Positions 38,876 through 49,811 of a DNA stretch of 54,670 nucleotides are shown piece by piece (positions within the stretch are counted from its first letter, which is position 1; each line of letters starts with the position of its first letter). The DNA is from Photobacterium sp. JCM 19050 (lineage in GTDB: Bacteria > Pseudomonadota > Gammaproteobacteria > Enterobacterales > Vibrionaceae), in assembly GCA_001310455.1 (NCBI GenBank), contig BAXG01000040.1, positions 1-54,670 of the forward strand. Reading direction: 5' to 3'. Made by a program: the position numbers and the translations under genes. The notes below the pieces were generated by a model that made no database searches, was not told the origin of the DNA, and saw only the letters and a program-made list of their open reading frames with translations.

Positions 38876-40982
38876 ATGGATTTATCTGTGCTGGTTGCAC
38901 TTTTCGAGGAAAACTTTGAACAACACGGACACTTGCCGGTTGATCAGTTACCCGATGATGTTGTGGAGTTGCTGGATGCACCCTTTGCGTTGGTATGCAT
39001 GACAATAGTTTGTGCTTCCAGTCCGTATGACCCCGACCAGGAAGAATTTAACCGATTGCTGTGCTGGTTAGATCTGGCTTCTCTCCAGTTTGCTATTACC
39101 GCCAAGCATGAGCCGGAAATGGCGGAAGATGTTATTGCATCGACGTCGCGGGTGCTTCACCAGGCAGCGCAAAACGGTGTCAGCAGCCAGGTTATTTTCT
39201 TTATTGCCAACCTTTTGCGCCGCAACCGGATTCCTCTCAGCGAAGAGGTGATGCACGACGTATCCCAAAGCTTTGAGGAAGACAACGAATTCGGTTCTTT
39301 GGAAATGTCGCCGGACGATCTGGTCGTGGAAATGGAGCAATTCGGCATTGATTCTGCGGAAAGTTTTGCCCAATTCTTCATTGACCAGTTGGCCATGTTG
39401 CCAGAGGGTGCGTGCTACCCGCTGTTTAATGCCCTGATGATCAAACCCTGGGCAATTGATGCCGCTGTCTTGCTGTTGAGCCATTACGATGATGTCGTTC
39501 AGGGGGAGGTTCGCCAGTTCCTTTCTTCTTTGACGAAATCCCAGTGGCGTGGCCTCAATTACCGCCGGCACCTGGTTATCCTCCGCCATTTTGCCGACAA
39601 AAAGCTCCGTGCTGATATCGACCGTTGGCTGGGAATGACGCTGGGGAATGAACCAGCGGCAGAAACCCTTGGCAAAGTGGAGGAGGCCATCGCGTCATTG
39701 GTAGACGGGACTGACTCCATGACACTGTCACTGCTTGTGCACAAAGGGGATGAGCTGATTTTGTGGACCGGTCTTTTCAAACTGGATGCCGGTTTAGCAG
39801 AAGGCTATTGCCAGACAGGTATCACGGTTGAAGACTGGCAGGATGTATGCGAAAAATCCCGTGAAAATGCCTTCACCTACATGGTGTCGCCTGCGCTGGC
39901 TGCAAACATACTGCCGTGGATGCTGGAGCGAAACCAGGCCACAAAGACCCCTTTGGATACTGATTCATTGATGTTGTTGGGGATGCTGGAAGATACCCTG
40001 AGCCAGCCTCAGGTGTTGAATGCAGAGGAAATGTTGATGCTGCTTTTGGACGGCACGCCCAACAGGGAAGCACTTCAGGAAGCCCGGCTACGCAGTGAGT
40101 TTTTACTTCATTACCCAATGGTTGAGAGCTGGCAGATTTTTTGGTCCCGGATGATTGTACGTCCAGCGAAGATGTCATGATGGCCATGTTTGATGCCAAC
40201 CGGGAACGTCTGGCAGAGCGCTTTATGCTTTGTGGTCTGGTGTGCAGCTATGCTATCGGGGAAAGTAAAGAGATTGCGCAGGATGCACCCCTGTTCCTGC
40301 TCAATGCCCACAATATTCTTCATAATGCCATCAACCCAAACCGTCGCTACCCACTTTTAAACCGTCTTGCGGATATCGCTATACAGGATGCGCAGTATGA
40401 GCAGTTCCGGGAAAAGGTTCTGGAAACAAACCGTGACCCCGGTGACACTTATATCCTCAAAATTGAGCTCAAGGAATGTAAACCTGCTGTCTGGCGACGC
40501 CTGGAAATCAGCAGTAAAGCTTCACTTTTAGAGTTCCACGCGGTTTTGCAGTGCGCCATGGGGTGGGAGGCTACCATTCGTTTGAATTCAGAGCAAACAA
40601 TGAGGTTTTTCCGCCGCTGGATAACGAAAATGCCGATCCAAATACCGAACTGGCGCTTGTGTCCCTGGATCAATTGCTCAAAAAAGCTGGGGATGAAATG
40701 GTCTATTGCTATGACTTCGGGGACGACTGGCAACACCGAATCTCTCTGGAAAAAATTCGCGGGAAAATCTGCGTGATGCCGAAAGTCACAACGGGAAAAC
40801 GAGCCGGGCCGCCTGAGGACTGTGGTGGGGTTGCCGGTTACAAGATGCTGCTTAAAGCCCACAAGCGTCGCAGTGATGAAGATGTCGAAGAGCTCGACTG
40901 GGCCGGGTGGCATGAAGATTACGATCCCGCCTATTTTGATAAAGACGCAGTCAACGCCGCGATACGTGAATTGTACGAGTGA
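38876..40982 (+). CDS. Large protein with C-terminal pRiA4b ORF-3 domain (two frameshifts)
   Basis: About 702 residues. A long helical, acidic N-terminal region of about 500 residues has no family I can name. The C-terminal part is a plasmid pRiA4b ORF-3-like domain: YILKIELKECKPAVWRRLEI, YCYDFGDDWQHRI, and PPEDCGGVAGY. Breaks at about 40140 (T short in the TTTTTT run) and 40570 (GAGGCTACC for GAGGGCTACC) are each repaired by one base. It is 99 bases upstream of Ada-AlkA in the same direction, with two small hairpins (40994-41009 and 41032-41064) in the gap. Function unknown. Confidence 0.8.
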
Positions 40983-41081
40983 TCTGCCCGGAGCTGGATG
41001 CCTATCCAGTTCCGTTTCCGGCCAGTATGGTCAACCCGTTGTGGTAGTGTTTCCAGACGGGTTGCAACATGAGTACGAACA

Positions 41082-42445
41082 ATGCTGGATATGATGGAAA
41101 CATGGCGTAGGGCGCGTGAGTCACGCGATCACCGGTTTGACGGCAAGTTTTTTGTCGGTGTGGTGACAACCGGCATATACTGCCGCCCCATTTGCCCTGC
41201 AAGGTCGGCGAGTGAAGAAAACGTGCGGTATTTCGGCTCTGCTGTTGAGGCTGCCGGGCAGGGGTTCAGGCCCTGCTTGAGGTGCCGTCCGGACAGTGCG
41301 CCGGGCTCTAACCCCTGGAAAGGAGTGGATACCACGCTTGAGCGGGCGGTGTCCCTGATAGATGCGGGATTTCTGCACCAACAATCCGTGACTGAACTTT
41401 GTGACAAACTGGGTGTGTCAGACCGTTACCTTCGAAAACTCTTCAGTTCACGGCTGGGCTTGTCACCCAAACAGTATTCCCTTTACCAACAGATTTTATT
41501 TGCCAAAAAGCTATTGCATGAAACTCGCTTGCCCGTCTCTGACATAGCTTTTGCTGCGGGTTTTAACAGTGTCCGCCGCTTTAACGACAGTTTTTCATCA
41601 ATCCTTAAACTTACGCCATCCCAGGTGAGGGGCAGCGGTGGGAGCGGGCCCGGCCCCGTTTCAGTTCGACTGGCTTTTCGCCCTCCTTATGATTGGGATC
41701 GATGGCGGTCGTTTGTATCTGCCCGGCTTATCGATGGAATGGAGTGGCTGGATGAGCAAAGCTATGGCCGGACGTTCGAAATAGACGGGGCAAAAGGCTG
41801 GTTCACCGCCCAGCACCACAACAGCGAAAACTGCTTTGATGTTGAGATTCACCTTCATCAACCGGCGGCGCTGTTTAGGGTGGTGAAAAGAATACGGCGT
41901 ATCCTAGATCTGGATGCCGACCCGCAATCCATTCACTCTCACCTTTCGCTGATTGAATCGCTGGGAGATCGTTTTATACCGGGGCTGCGGATTCCCGGAG
42001 TCTGGAGTTGCTACGAGGCGGGTATCAGAGCCGTGTTGGGGCAGCAGGTCACTGTCACAGCGGCAACCAATATGGTCAGAACGCTGGTATCAGAACACGG
42101 TGACAGGGAAGGGGATAAACGATGGTTTCCTGCACCTTCTGTTCTTGCTGCCTCTGACCTTCATTGCCTGAAAATGCCGGGTAAAAGAAAACACGCTCTC
42201 CGAGATCTCGCGGCTCTGTGTTCAACCCGGGAAGGTGATGAACCGAGAATTGGCTTTCCATCAAGGGAATTGGGCGTTGGACTGTAGATTACGCAAGGAT
42301 GCGGGGGAATGGTGAGCCTGATATTTTTTTGGCTGGTGATTTGGGTGTCGTACGCAAATTGGAAGCGATAGGTGTTAAGCTGGACCCGGATGAGGGAGCT
42401 CCCTGGAGAAGCTATTTAACGTTTCAGCTTTGGAATCTGAAATAA
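41082..42445 (+). CDS. Ada-AlkA fusion: methyl-sensing activator and 3-methyladenine glycosylase (one frameshift)
   Basis: About 454 residues in three modules. The Ada N-terminal zinc domain has C34, C38, C65 and C68 (GIYCRPICPAR, FRPCLRCRP), where C34 accepts the methyl group. An AraC-type helix-turn-helix follows (LCDKLGVSDRYLRKLF, DIAFAAGFNSVRRFNDSF). Then comes an AlkA domain ending in helix-hairpin-helix SIKGIGRWTVDYA and the catalytic aspartate in AGDLGVVRK. The last 60 residues are in the next frame after about 42248 (CCGAGAATTGG for CCGGAGAATTGG). It removes alkylated bases and likely activates alkylation-response genes, including ogt 18 bases downstream. Confidence 0.9.
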
Positions 42446-42463
42446 TGTTTTGGAGAGAAAATC

Positions 42464-42935
42464 ATGTACTACCATTTTTATCACTCTCCGGTGGGAAAAA
42501 TACGAATTACAGCGTCGGATAACGGTATCACTTCCCTGATGCTGCCGGTCCAGCAAAAAATCGTCCCGCTTTGCGAGGAAGCGCTCGATATTGATGAGCC
42601 ATTTGCCTGATTGTCAGCCAACTGGACGAGTATTTTGCAGGCAAGCGCAAATCCTTCAACGTCCGGCTTGATGTGAAAGGCACGCCTTTTCAACGCCGAG
42701 TCTGGGATGCACTTTGTGATATCCCCTTTGGTGAAACCAGAACCTATGGTCAACTTGCTGCCATGATCGGCAAGCCGACAGGCTCACGGGCTGTGGGGGC
42801 GGCAAACGGCCAGAACCCGGTTGCAATTGTTGTTCCCTGCCACCGGGTTATCGGGGCAGATGGCTCCCTTACCGGCTATGCCGGTGGCTGGATGCCAAAA
42901 AAACGCTTCTAGCACTGGAAAGGGAATTTGTTTAG
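42464..42935 (+). CDS. ogt: Methylated-DNA-cysteine S-methyltransferase, Ogt/AdaB (two frameshifts)
   Basis: About 157 residues. The active-site motif PCHRVIGADGSLTGYAGG holds the acceptor cysteine; the preceding GTPFQRRVWDALCDIPFGETRTYGQLA and SRAVGAANGQNP are DNA-binding helix and arginine-finger segments. Breaks at about 42608 (GCCTGATT for GCCCTGATT) and 42892 hide the start and the last 12 residues (LLALEREFV). It repairs O6-methylguanine in a suicide reaction. Probably co-transcribed with Ada-AlkA. Confidence 0.9.
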
Positions 42936-42955
42936 AGGTGTAACCGAGAAGTGCG

Positions 42956-42984
42956 AAAGGGGGAGAGCCGGGCTCTCCCCCTTT
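42956..42984. terminator. Bidirectional terminator after ogt and DUF3392
   Basis: AAAGGGGGAGAGC (42956-42968) pairs with GCTCTCCCCCTTT (42972-42984) around CGG: a perfect 13-base stem with T-rich ends on both strands. Confidence 0.85.
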
Positions 42985-43020
42985 TGAGTAATTGGTGAAG
43001 TATTTCGTAGTTCTTCGGTA

Positions 43021-43364
43021 TTAAATCTGTTTGTTACGTTGTGCCCAGATTCCAACAAACACAAATACAGTGACAATGACGGTGAAATACCATTCCGCAG
43101 GAAGGGCGCGTAACTGTCTGGCGAGAAAAGGTGAAGCCCACACAATAAAAGCGCCAAAGCCGAAGGCGTTAACCGCAACAAAAGCCAGAGTGCGAACAAT
43201 AAAATGCTGACCGGAAAGGTTGCGGCGCATCACCCGGTTGATATCACTGCCAAATACCACCAGTAAACAGGCAACCATAGCATCGTAATGTTGGAATTCC
43301 ATTGAAACAGGAAATGACCGGCTTTCGCCAACCAGTTTGTGAGAGTAGAGAGTATTTCTGACAT
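43021..43364 (-). CDS. DUF3392 inner-membrane protein (one frameshift)
   Basis: About 115 residues and three membrane helices. The DUF3392 core is MVACLLVVFGSDINRVMRR and HFIVRTLAFVAVNAFGFGAF. The true N-terminus (MSEILSTLTNWLAKAGHF, ATG at 43364) is in another frame, and the break at about 43280 is ATGCTATGG for ATGGCTATGG, one missing G. Function unknown; the family is common in Vibrionaceae. Confidence 0.8.
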
Positions 43365-43405
43365 CTATTAAACCCAATTACATTTCTGCTTTGGCTCTGA
43401 ATCAC

Positions 43406-43429
43406 GCACCTTGAGGTGATTTGGGTATA
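43406..43429 (-). repeat. Dispersed inverted repeat, half copy B
   Basis: GCACC-TTGAGGTGATTTGGGTATA at 43406-43429 is the reverse complement of the left half of copy A (one mismatch). It directly abuts the end of the readable MazG-like remnant. Confidence 0.65.
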
Positions 43430-43727
43430 CCAATTCACCACTAAGAACGCCTGCCTCCGGGGCCGGGTCGATTTTGATTTCTTCGACTTTCCTCACCGCT
43501 TTAAACAGTTATCCTACTTCATCACCCATCAACAGGCATTTTTCTTTTGTGGACTGGTTGAAATCATCTGCTTCGTCGTTGCTCGTTTTGATGTTGGCTT
43601 CACAGGCACCTGCAACTCGCGCCTTGAACTGAATGATTTCTCCTGAGTCATCTCTGACCAACGAATTAATCTAATTGGCATAATGTTGAAAGTCAGAAAG
43701 GGTTGGGGACGGTTTCAGTTCTGGCAT
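43430..43727 (-). pseudogene. MazG-like nucleotide pyrophosphohydrolase remnant
   Basis: Begins with a strong ribosome-binding site (AAAGGAG) and ATG at 43727: MPELKPSPTLSDFQHYAN, then an early stop. A second frame reads STKEKCLLMGDEVG, a TAA in place of the usual glutamate codon, then LFKAVRKVEEIKIDP; this is the conserved EEVGE core of MazG-like proteins. Coding sequence ends at the repeat copy B, so the C-terminal half is missing. Several separate defects, not one indel, mark it as decayed rather than miscalled. Confidence 0.6.
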
Positions 43728-43812
43728 GGTGTTATCTCCTTTGGGCTTTGATAATAAGGAGTTATCAGCATTGATCCCAGAATTAGATTTATAGCTTCAT
43801 CGTTCACACAAT

Positions 43813-43840
43813 AAACCCGCACATTTTCATATGCGGGTTT
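43813..43840 (-). terminator. Terminator of the small 43876-44022 ORF
   Basis: AAACCCGCA (43813-43821) pairs with TGCGGGTTT (43832-43840). On the minus strand the stem follows the 48-residue ORF and ends in T-rich sequence. Confidence 0.65.
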
Positions 43841-43875
43841 GTCATTACTGGCCTTTTGGAGCCTGGCTTAGAAGC

Positions 43876-44022
43876 TTAGCGCTGTTTGTTATCCGGTTTT
43901 GCGTAAGCCTTGCCGGAGCCTGAGTCGCCGGACCGGGAACACTCTGCCGGAGGTGCGGTTGATTCGGGTTGTTCGTTCTGTTTTCCGTGATGAGAGAGAT
44001 CGTTTCTGAGCTTAATTTCCAT
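43876..44022 (-). CDS. Small hydrophilic ORF, 48 aa
   Basis: ATG at 44022 has AAGGAT six bases upstream; the peptide starts MEIKLRNDLSHHGKQNEQ and ends KAYAKPDNKQR. It is polar, proline/serine/glycine-rich and likely disordered, with a single cysteine. A hairpin terminator follows its stop, giving a complete small transcription unit. No family recognised. The region upstream (44023-44396) is AT-rich and holds no gene I can support. Confidence 0.45.
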   Translation of the reverse strand: MEIKLRNDLSHHGKQNEQPESTAPPAECSRSGDSGSGKAYAKPDNKQR

Positions 44023-44396
44023 TGTGCAATCCTTACTTCTACTACATCGCTAAAGGGATACGTCTGTGTTGGATTGATCCCGGGTGTTGCGCTCTTAGTT
44101 GTTTTGAACTTCTCAGCTGACTTTTATTGTTAGTATTGATTTTTCTATTAATTTTCACGCATTCAATCCGGTCAACAAATAGATATTGGCTTAAAAAATG
44201 ACCAATTTCCAGAATTGAGACCACAGAAAATGAATTGAGAATATGAAATTGACATGACAAACAATAAGCAAAACTTATCTGTATAACGTTGACTATCACG
44301 AGATCATAAAAAAGAAACAGCCCCTTAACCGTTCTTACACGCAGCGCCAGTAGCTTTTCATCCAGTAAATGAAATGTTCATGGATAAAAAGCAGTG

Positions 44397-45211
44397 ATGG
44401 ACAGAAAAACAATTCTGATAGTCGTAGACGGCTTGGGCTTTCAGGCCGCCAGTTCTTGTATGGGGTTTCTGCTGGGGATGGTGGAAGCAGGCAGAGCCAG
44501 TTTGTATCGCATGGAATGCGAGCTGCCATCGGTTTCCCGCCCGTTGTATGAATGCATACTTACCGGAACCCCTCCGGTTGAAAGTGGCATTGTTCACAAC
44601 AACATTGTTCGCAACAGTCACCATGAAAGCATCTTCTCTCTGGCAAAGCAGGCGGGGAAAACCGGCGCTGCAGCTGCGTACCACTGGGTGAGCGAACTCT
44701 ATAATTCTGCACCTTACAGGCCGGCTTTTGATCGTTTTACGATAGATCCGGCGAAAACCATTCCCTATGGCTGCTTTTATCACCGCGATGACTACCCTGA
44801 CGACCACGTTTTTCTGGATGCAGAGTGGCTTAGGCAACGCTACAACCCGGATTTTTTGCTGATTCACCCTATGGGCATCGACCATACCGGCCACCTTTAT
44901 GGCGGCGAATCGAGCCAGTATCGCAATGCGGTGAGAATGATTGATGCGGTCATCTCTGATTTTATCCCGGGCTGGATACATGAGGCTACCAAATCCTTGT
45001 GACGGCAGATCACGGTATGAACCCGGATAAAAACCACGGTGGAAACCTGCCGGAAGAGCGTGAAATTCCCCTGTTTGTCATCGGCGACGGTTTTTCCCAC
45101 CGTCCGGATTGCGAACCGAAGCAAACCGAAATTTGTGGCAATGTCTGCCACCTTCTGAACGTTCAAAACCACCACAAGCCGGTTACCCCGGGCTTTTTAA
45201 CCAACCTGTAG
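44397..45211 (+). CDS. Alkaline-phosphatase-superfamily phosphodiesterase (one frameshift)
   Basis: About 272 residues, no signal peptide. Metal-binding and nucleophile motifs of the type I phosphodiesterase/nucleotide pyrophosphatase group are present: ILIVVDGLG near the start, the serine in ELPSVSRPLY, PMGIDHTGHLYGG, and VTADHGMNPDKNHGG. The frame breaks at about 44985: GAGGCTACCAAATC needs one C (GAGGCCTACC) to read EAYQILVTADHG. It starts a run of same-strand genes for a peptide/opine-type ABC importer, so it probably acts on a phosphoester brought in by it. Start could also be GTG 44394. Confidence 0.75.
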
Positions 45212-45230
45212 ACTTATTGAGGATCACGAC

Positions 45231-47277
45231 ATGGAACGGAAATTCCAACTTCTGGCAATTGCTGTCGCTATGGGCGCTGCTTCGCCTGCTATGGCTGGAT
45301 GCCCGGCAATCACCGGTATCGGTGAAGGCGGCCAGTTTCCCCAGATTTTTGAACTGGCTGAATACCAGAAAACCAACAGCTGCAAAATGACTTTTACCGG
45401 CAACCCGGTGGCGGCAGAGTTGAACGGCAAGATTGCCGGGAACCCTGAACTTAAAGCGCTGAGTGAGCGCGTCCCAGCCGAGCCTCTGGTGGTGGTTCCT
45501 TACAACAAGGTAGGTCAGTACGGCGGTATTCTTGACGGCATTTCCAAAGCCACGGAGTCCGGTACGTCCGACCTTCTTTCTGTACGCCATGTAAACCTTG
45601 TTCGTTTCAGTGATGACCTGCAAACCCTGGTACAATGTGGCATCTGGCTGGGCGTGGAATGACGACTACACCCAACTTACGCTTAACCTCCGTAAAGGCC
45701 ACAAGTGGTCTGATGGCGAACCGTTTACTGCAGAAGACGTGGTGTTCTGGTATCACAACATGGTGATGGACGAAAACATCATCAAATCGCCGAAAGAGCG
45801 TTTCCTTTCTGATGGCAAGCCGATGAAAGTGGAAGCACTGGGTTCCCAGACTGTCCGTTTCAGCCTGAACCAGCCGCGTCCGGGTCTGCTTTCCATGTTT
45901 GCGACCGATTATGCCCAGCCATTCCAGCCTAAACACCTGCTGAGCAAATTCCATCCGGCGCTTAACAACGAGGCAGATAAAAACGCTAAGGCGGTGGGTT
46001 TTGAAAGCGGTTATGACGTTATCAACTTCTATTACGGCCAGTCAGACTGGAAAGACGTTCCATCACCGTTGATGAAAGACGGTGAAGCAGCGCAGCGCCT
46101 GGTCAAAGCCGGTTACACTACTGTTGCGCCTACGCTTGAGTCACACATTCTGGTTGAAGAAACCCTTGAAGGCCGCCGTCTGGTTGCCAACCCTTACTTC
46201 TTCCAGGTGGATACCGCCGGTAACCAACTGCCTTACATCAACGAGATCAGTGAGATTTATATTGGCGATGAAGATATTCAGACCGCCAAGATGATCGCCG
46301 GTGAAGTGGACTACAAAGCGCAGTCTGTGAACCTGCCGGCTGCACCGGTTCTGCTTGAGAACCGCGCCAAAGGCGAATATCAGGTATCGCTGCGTCCGAC
46401 CATTGGCATGACGACGTTTGCTTTCAACATCAATGACAAGAATGAAGAAAAGCGCGCTGTGTTTAACGACGTCAACTTCCGCCGCGCGATGTCTGTTGCA
46501 ATCAACCGCGACAAGATTAACGAGATTGCGTTCTTTAATCTGGGTAAACCTATGCAGTTTACTGCGTTTGACCCGGATACAGCCGGCTTCGTGACCAAGG
46601 ATATCCAACAGTCGTGGACCCAGTTCAACAGCAAACAGGCTGCGGAATTGTTGGATAAAGCCGGTGTTGTTGACAAGGACGGAGATGGTTTCCGCGACCT
46701 GCCATCTGGTAACAAGCTTGAGTTAACAATTGCATTCTCCACTCAGGGTGCGCCAACCAAGGTGGTTGAAATGGTTGCATCTGACTGGACGGAAGCAGGC
46801 GTTAAAACTGACATTAAAGAAGTAACCAGCGACGAGTACCGTAATTCTCAGTCTGCCAATGACCTGAGTGTAATGGTCTGGAGCAAGGGGCAGACACTGG
46901 CAACGTTGAGTGTGGACACCCAAGAACTGCTTCCTCCATACGGTTCGTTTTTCGGTCTCCGTAATGGTCTGATGTGGGCGAAATACCTGGAAACTGACGG
47001 CAAGGAAGGTACTAGGCCGCCTAAGACTGTTGCTGAAATGCAGGCACTGTCCTCGCAATTTACCCAGCTGAATACGGGTACTGACGCGTCAAACAAACTG
47101 GGTGCTGAAATTGCCCAGCGTGTTGTGGATGACCTTTTCTTTATCGGCACAGTGAAGGCGGTTGCACCTATCTACAGCAATCAGAAACTGGCGAACTTTG
47201 CCGTACCTAAGACGTCATCTTACGAGTACTACCGCGTTTACCCGTACCTTCCTGCGCAGTGGTCTCTGAGTGAATAA
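45231..47277 (+). CDS. ABC transporter periplasmic binding protein, family 5 (one frameshift)
   Basis: About 681 residues, longer than DppA/OppA. A signal peptide ends at ASPAMAG. SBP_bac_5 features: LTLNLRKGHKWSDGEPFTAEDVVFWY, VNFRRAMSVAINRDKINEIAFF, and a C-terminal lobe with LPAQWSL. Proteins of this length and type bind peptides, opines or other bulky solutes. The frame breaks at about 45635 (CTGGTACAATGTGG), hiding about ten residues. It follows the phosphodiesterase gene by 19 bases. The ligand is unknown. Confidence 0.85.
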
Positions 47278-47287
47278 ACACGGCCTG

Positions 47288-47352
47288 TTCCCCGGTTTTA
47301 AAAGCCGGGGAATCTTGCTGGTTGCCGGGGTGGCACTTTTTGCACCCCGGCA
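47288..47352 (+). repeat. Two consecutive hairpins between binding-protein and permease genes
   Basis: Hairpin 1 is TTCCCCGG (47288-47295)/CCGGGGAA (47305-47312). Hairpin 2 is TGCCGGGGTG (47323-47332) with CACCCCGGCA (47343-47352). Such stems protect or partly terminate the transcript after a binding-protein gene, raising its level relative to the permeases. Confidence 0.7.
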
Positions 47353-47380
47353 TGTTTGTTGAGTCTTAGAGAGCAAGCAC

Positions 47381-48576
47381 ATGGATGTCGTGACCCAGTT
47401 TCTTACCGATACCTGGCTTCTCTGGGTGTTGGTGTCTGTCGGTGGCTTTTTGTACGTAGCGGCCCGGGACAGCGAATATTATTACTATGTTTTCCAGCGT
47501 TATCTTTTGGCGCTCGGCACTCTGGTACTGGTCAGTGCCTGATTTTTTCCCTGATGGAAGTATTACCCGGTGACTGCGCTGAAAAGCTTATCGCGTACAA
47601 AAATACTCAGGGCGAGACGATTACCCAGGCAAATATTGATGCCGAACGTGCCGGATGGGGCTGGATAAGCCGTTGCCTGTTCGTTGGTTTAACTGGACCA
47701 CGAACCTTGCAATGAATGGCGACCTGGGGTTCAGTTGTGCCAAGCGTCAGTCCGTTAATCTGGTTCTCGGTGACCGGTTCTGGATTAGCTTTGGTTTTTC
47801 ATTAGCGGGTTTGATGTTTGCCTACGCCATTGCCATTCCCTTCGGTATTCTTTCCGCATTTTTGCTCAATCATCCGTGGGTTGATCGCAACCCGCAACAC
47901 AGCCCGCTACAACGCTTGGTTAAAACTGCCGGATACAGCAGCGGTAAAGCATTGGATGTGTTCCTGAGATTTATCAGTTACCTGGGTCTGGCGCTGCCGA
48001 ATTTCCTCCTTGCGCTGACAATAATCCTGTTCTTTGTGTTTGCCGGCGAAAAAACACCAACCGGCCTCTATTCCCAGGAGTGGGCGAGTGTGCCCTGGAC
48101 GGTGGACGGAGAGTTCCAGACCGGCAAACTGAAAGATCTGCTCGGCCATGTCTGGTTACCCATTTTTGTAATCGGCTGGTCAGCCACCGCATTACAGCTC
48201 CAGACAGTGCGCGCCCTGGTGATAGATGAGGCGAACAAACTTTATGTTGATGCGGCCAAAGCGCGTGGTGTCAGGGGACTGAGCCTCTGGACACGCTACC
48301 CGGTTCGTCACTCTATCAGCGCTTTTTAACAGCCTCGGTTTTGACTTCCAGCGCGTGTTTAATGACCTGCCCATTGTCGCCGTCGTGTTGGGTATGACAG
48401 ATGCGACATCTTTGCTGATTGAAGCGCTGGCAATGACTAATGACCAGCAACTTGCCGCCGCGATTTTGTTCCTTTTGGCGCTGGTGGTGGTTGGAATGAA
48501 CTTCGCCACTGATGTGATTCTTGCTGCGCTTGATCCTCGAGTTAAACGAAGCGTGCTGGCAAAAGGAGGGGTGTAA
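47381..48576 (+). CDS. ABC transporter permease, DppB/OppB type (three frameshifts)
   Basis: About 399 residues. The N-terminal helix starts MDVVTQFLTDTWLLWVLVSV; the EAA-type loop is LVIDEANKLYVDAAKARGVRG and the end reads FNDLPIVAVVLGMTDATSLLIEALAM. Breaks at about 47540, 47662 and 48322, each an apparent lost C of GCC (for example GCGCTTTTTAAC for GCGCCCTTTTTAAC). The stop overlaps the next permease start (TAATG). Forms the membrane channel with the following protein. Confidence 0.82.
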
Positions 48577-49811
48577 TGCTCGCCAACCTGTTTTCAAAAT
48601 CTGCTGCCTCAACCCATGATGACAGCTATTACACGGCCGGCCAGTTTGCCCTGATTGTTGCGCGTTTCAGGCGGAAATCTGCCGGAATGATTGCCGGTAC
48701 GGTACTGGTTTCACTGATTACTATTGGCTTCTTCGCACCTTTTTTCTCCCCGGTAGATCCGACCGTTAAAGGTATCGACAGCGATTACCGCCGGGGCGCA
48801 CCCCAGCCGGTGAAAATGTGGGATGAAAACGGCTTTTCCTGGCGTCCGTTCACTTATACCTACGAGAAAGAAAAGCCCACGCTTGATCTCAGTGCGGCGC
48901 TTAAAGGCGGGGATCTGGCCGCTCTGGATGCTCTGACATCCAGCGGTGCGCTCAATGCCTCTGAGCAGAATAAATTTGCGGTAAAACGGGATGAACGCCG
49001 GTATCTGCAATTTTTCGTCAGAGGGTGGGAATACACGTTGTTCAGCATTCCGTTTACCGGTGTGGAAATACGTTCTGACCTTCACCTGTTTGGTGTGGCA
49101 TCCGGCCAAATCCATTTAATGGGAACAGATGCAGCCGGCAAAGACATCTTTTCCCGGACGCTCCATGCTATCTGGGTCACCATAAGCATCGCCATTGTGG
49201 CACTGGTGGTAAAACTTTTTGCCTCGTTACTGGTTGGCGGTGTCAGCGGGTATTTTGGTGGCCGGGTAGACGCGGTGATCATGAGCATTACAGAAGCGGT
49301 GAGGGTTATTCCCCAATTGCCGATGTTTCTTGCGATTTCCGTCGCCCTTGCCCAGTTTGAACTTACACCGGTCCAGCTTTATTTCTCGATTGCCGTCATG
49401 CTGGGCGCACTGGATTTTGCCGCACTTGGGCGGCGGCTGAGAACTCATATCCTGACTGAACGTAACCAGGATTACGTGCTGGCAGCCCGGCTTTGCGGTT
49501 CGTCAAACTGGCGTATTATCTGGCGCCATCTGGTGCCGAGTTTCACCAGTTACATCATTGTCGACACCCTGATTAATTTCCCTTACGTGATCCTGGTTGA
49601 AACCGGTTTGAGTTTTCTCGGACTTGGCCTGACTGACCCCATCAACAGTCTGGGTGTGCTGCTGCAAAGTGCTCAGGACCCGGACATCCAGCAGAACATG
49701 CCGTGGCAATATTTCCCGGTCGTGGTGTTTGTTTCGCTGATCATGGCGTTTGTTTTTGTCGGGGATGCGTTGCGGGATGCGGCTGACCCTTATTCAGAGA
49801 GGAACAACTGA
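48576..49811 (+). CDS. ABC transporter permease, DppC/OppC type
   Basis: 411 residues, intact. One N-terminal helix (AGTVLVSLITIGFFAPFFSPV) is followed by a large periplasmic loop (about 80-160) and five further helices. The EAA motif reads NQDYVLAARLCGSSNWRIIWRHLVPS and the C-terminal VETGLSFLGLGLTDPINSLG is typical of DppC/OppC. Overlaps both neighbours by one base (TAATG and TGATG), so the operon is tightly coupled. Confidence 0.9.
   Translation: MLANLFSKSAASTHDDSYYTAGQFALIVARFRRKSAGMIAGTVLVSLITIGFFAPFFSPVDPTVKGIDSDYRRGAPQPVKMWDENGFSWRPFTYTYEKEKPTLDLSAALKGGDLAALDALTSSGALNASEQNKFAVKRDERRYLQFFVRGWEYTLFSIPFTGVEIRSDLHLFGVASGQIHLMGTDAAGKDIFSRTLHAIWVTISIAIVALVVKLFASLLVGGVSGYFGGRVDAVIMSITEAVRVIPQLPMFLAISVALAQFELTPVQLYFSIAVMLGALDFAALGRRLRTHILTERNQDYVLAARLCGSSNWRIIWRHLVPSFTSYIIVDTLINFPYVILVETGLSFLGLGLTDPINSLGVLLQSAQDPDIQQNMPWQYFPVVVFVSLIMAFVFVGDALRDAADPYSERNN

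Noticed and set aside
44042..44299. 85-residue minus-strand ORF upstream of the phosphodiesterase
   Set aside because: Random-looking sequence without ribosome-binding site in an AT-rich intergenic region.
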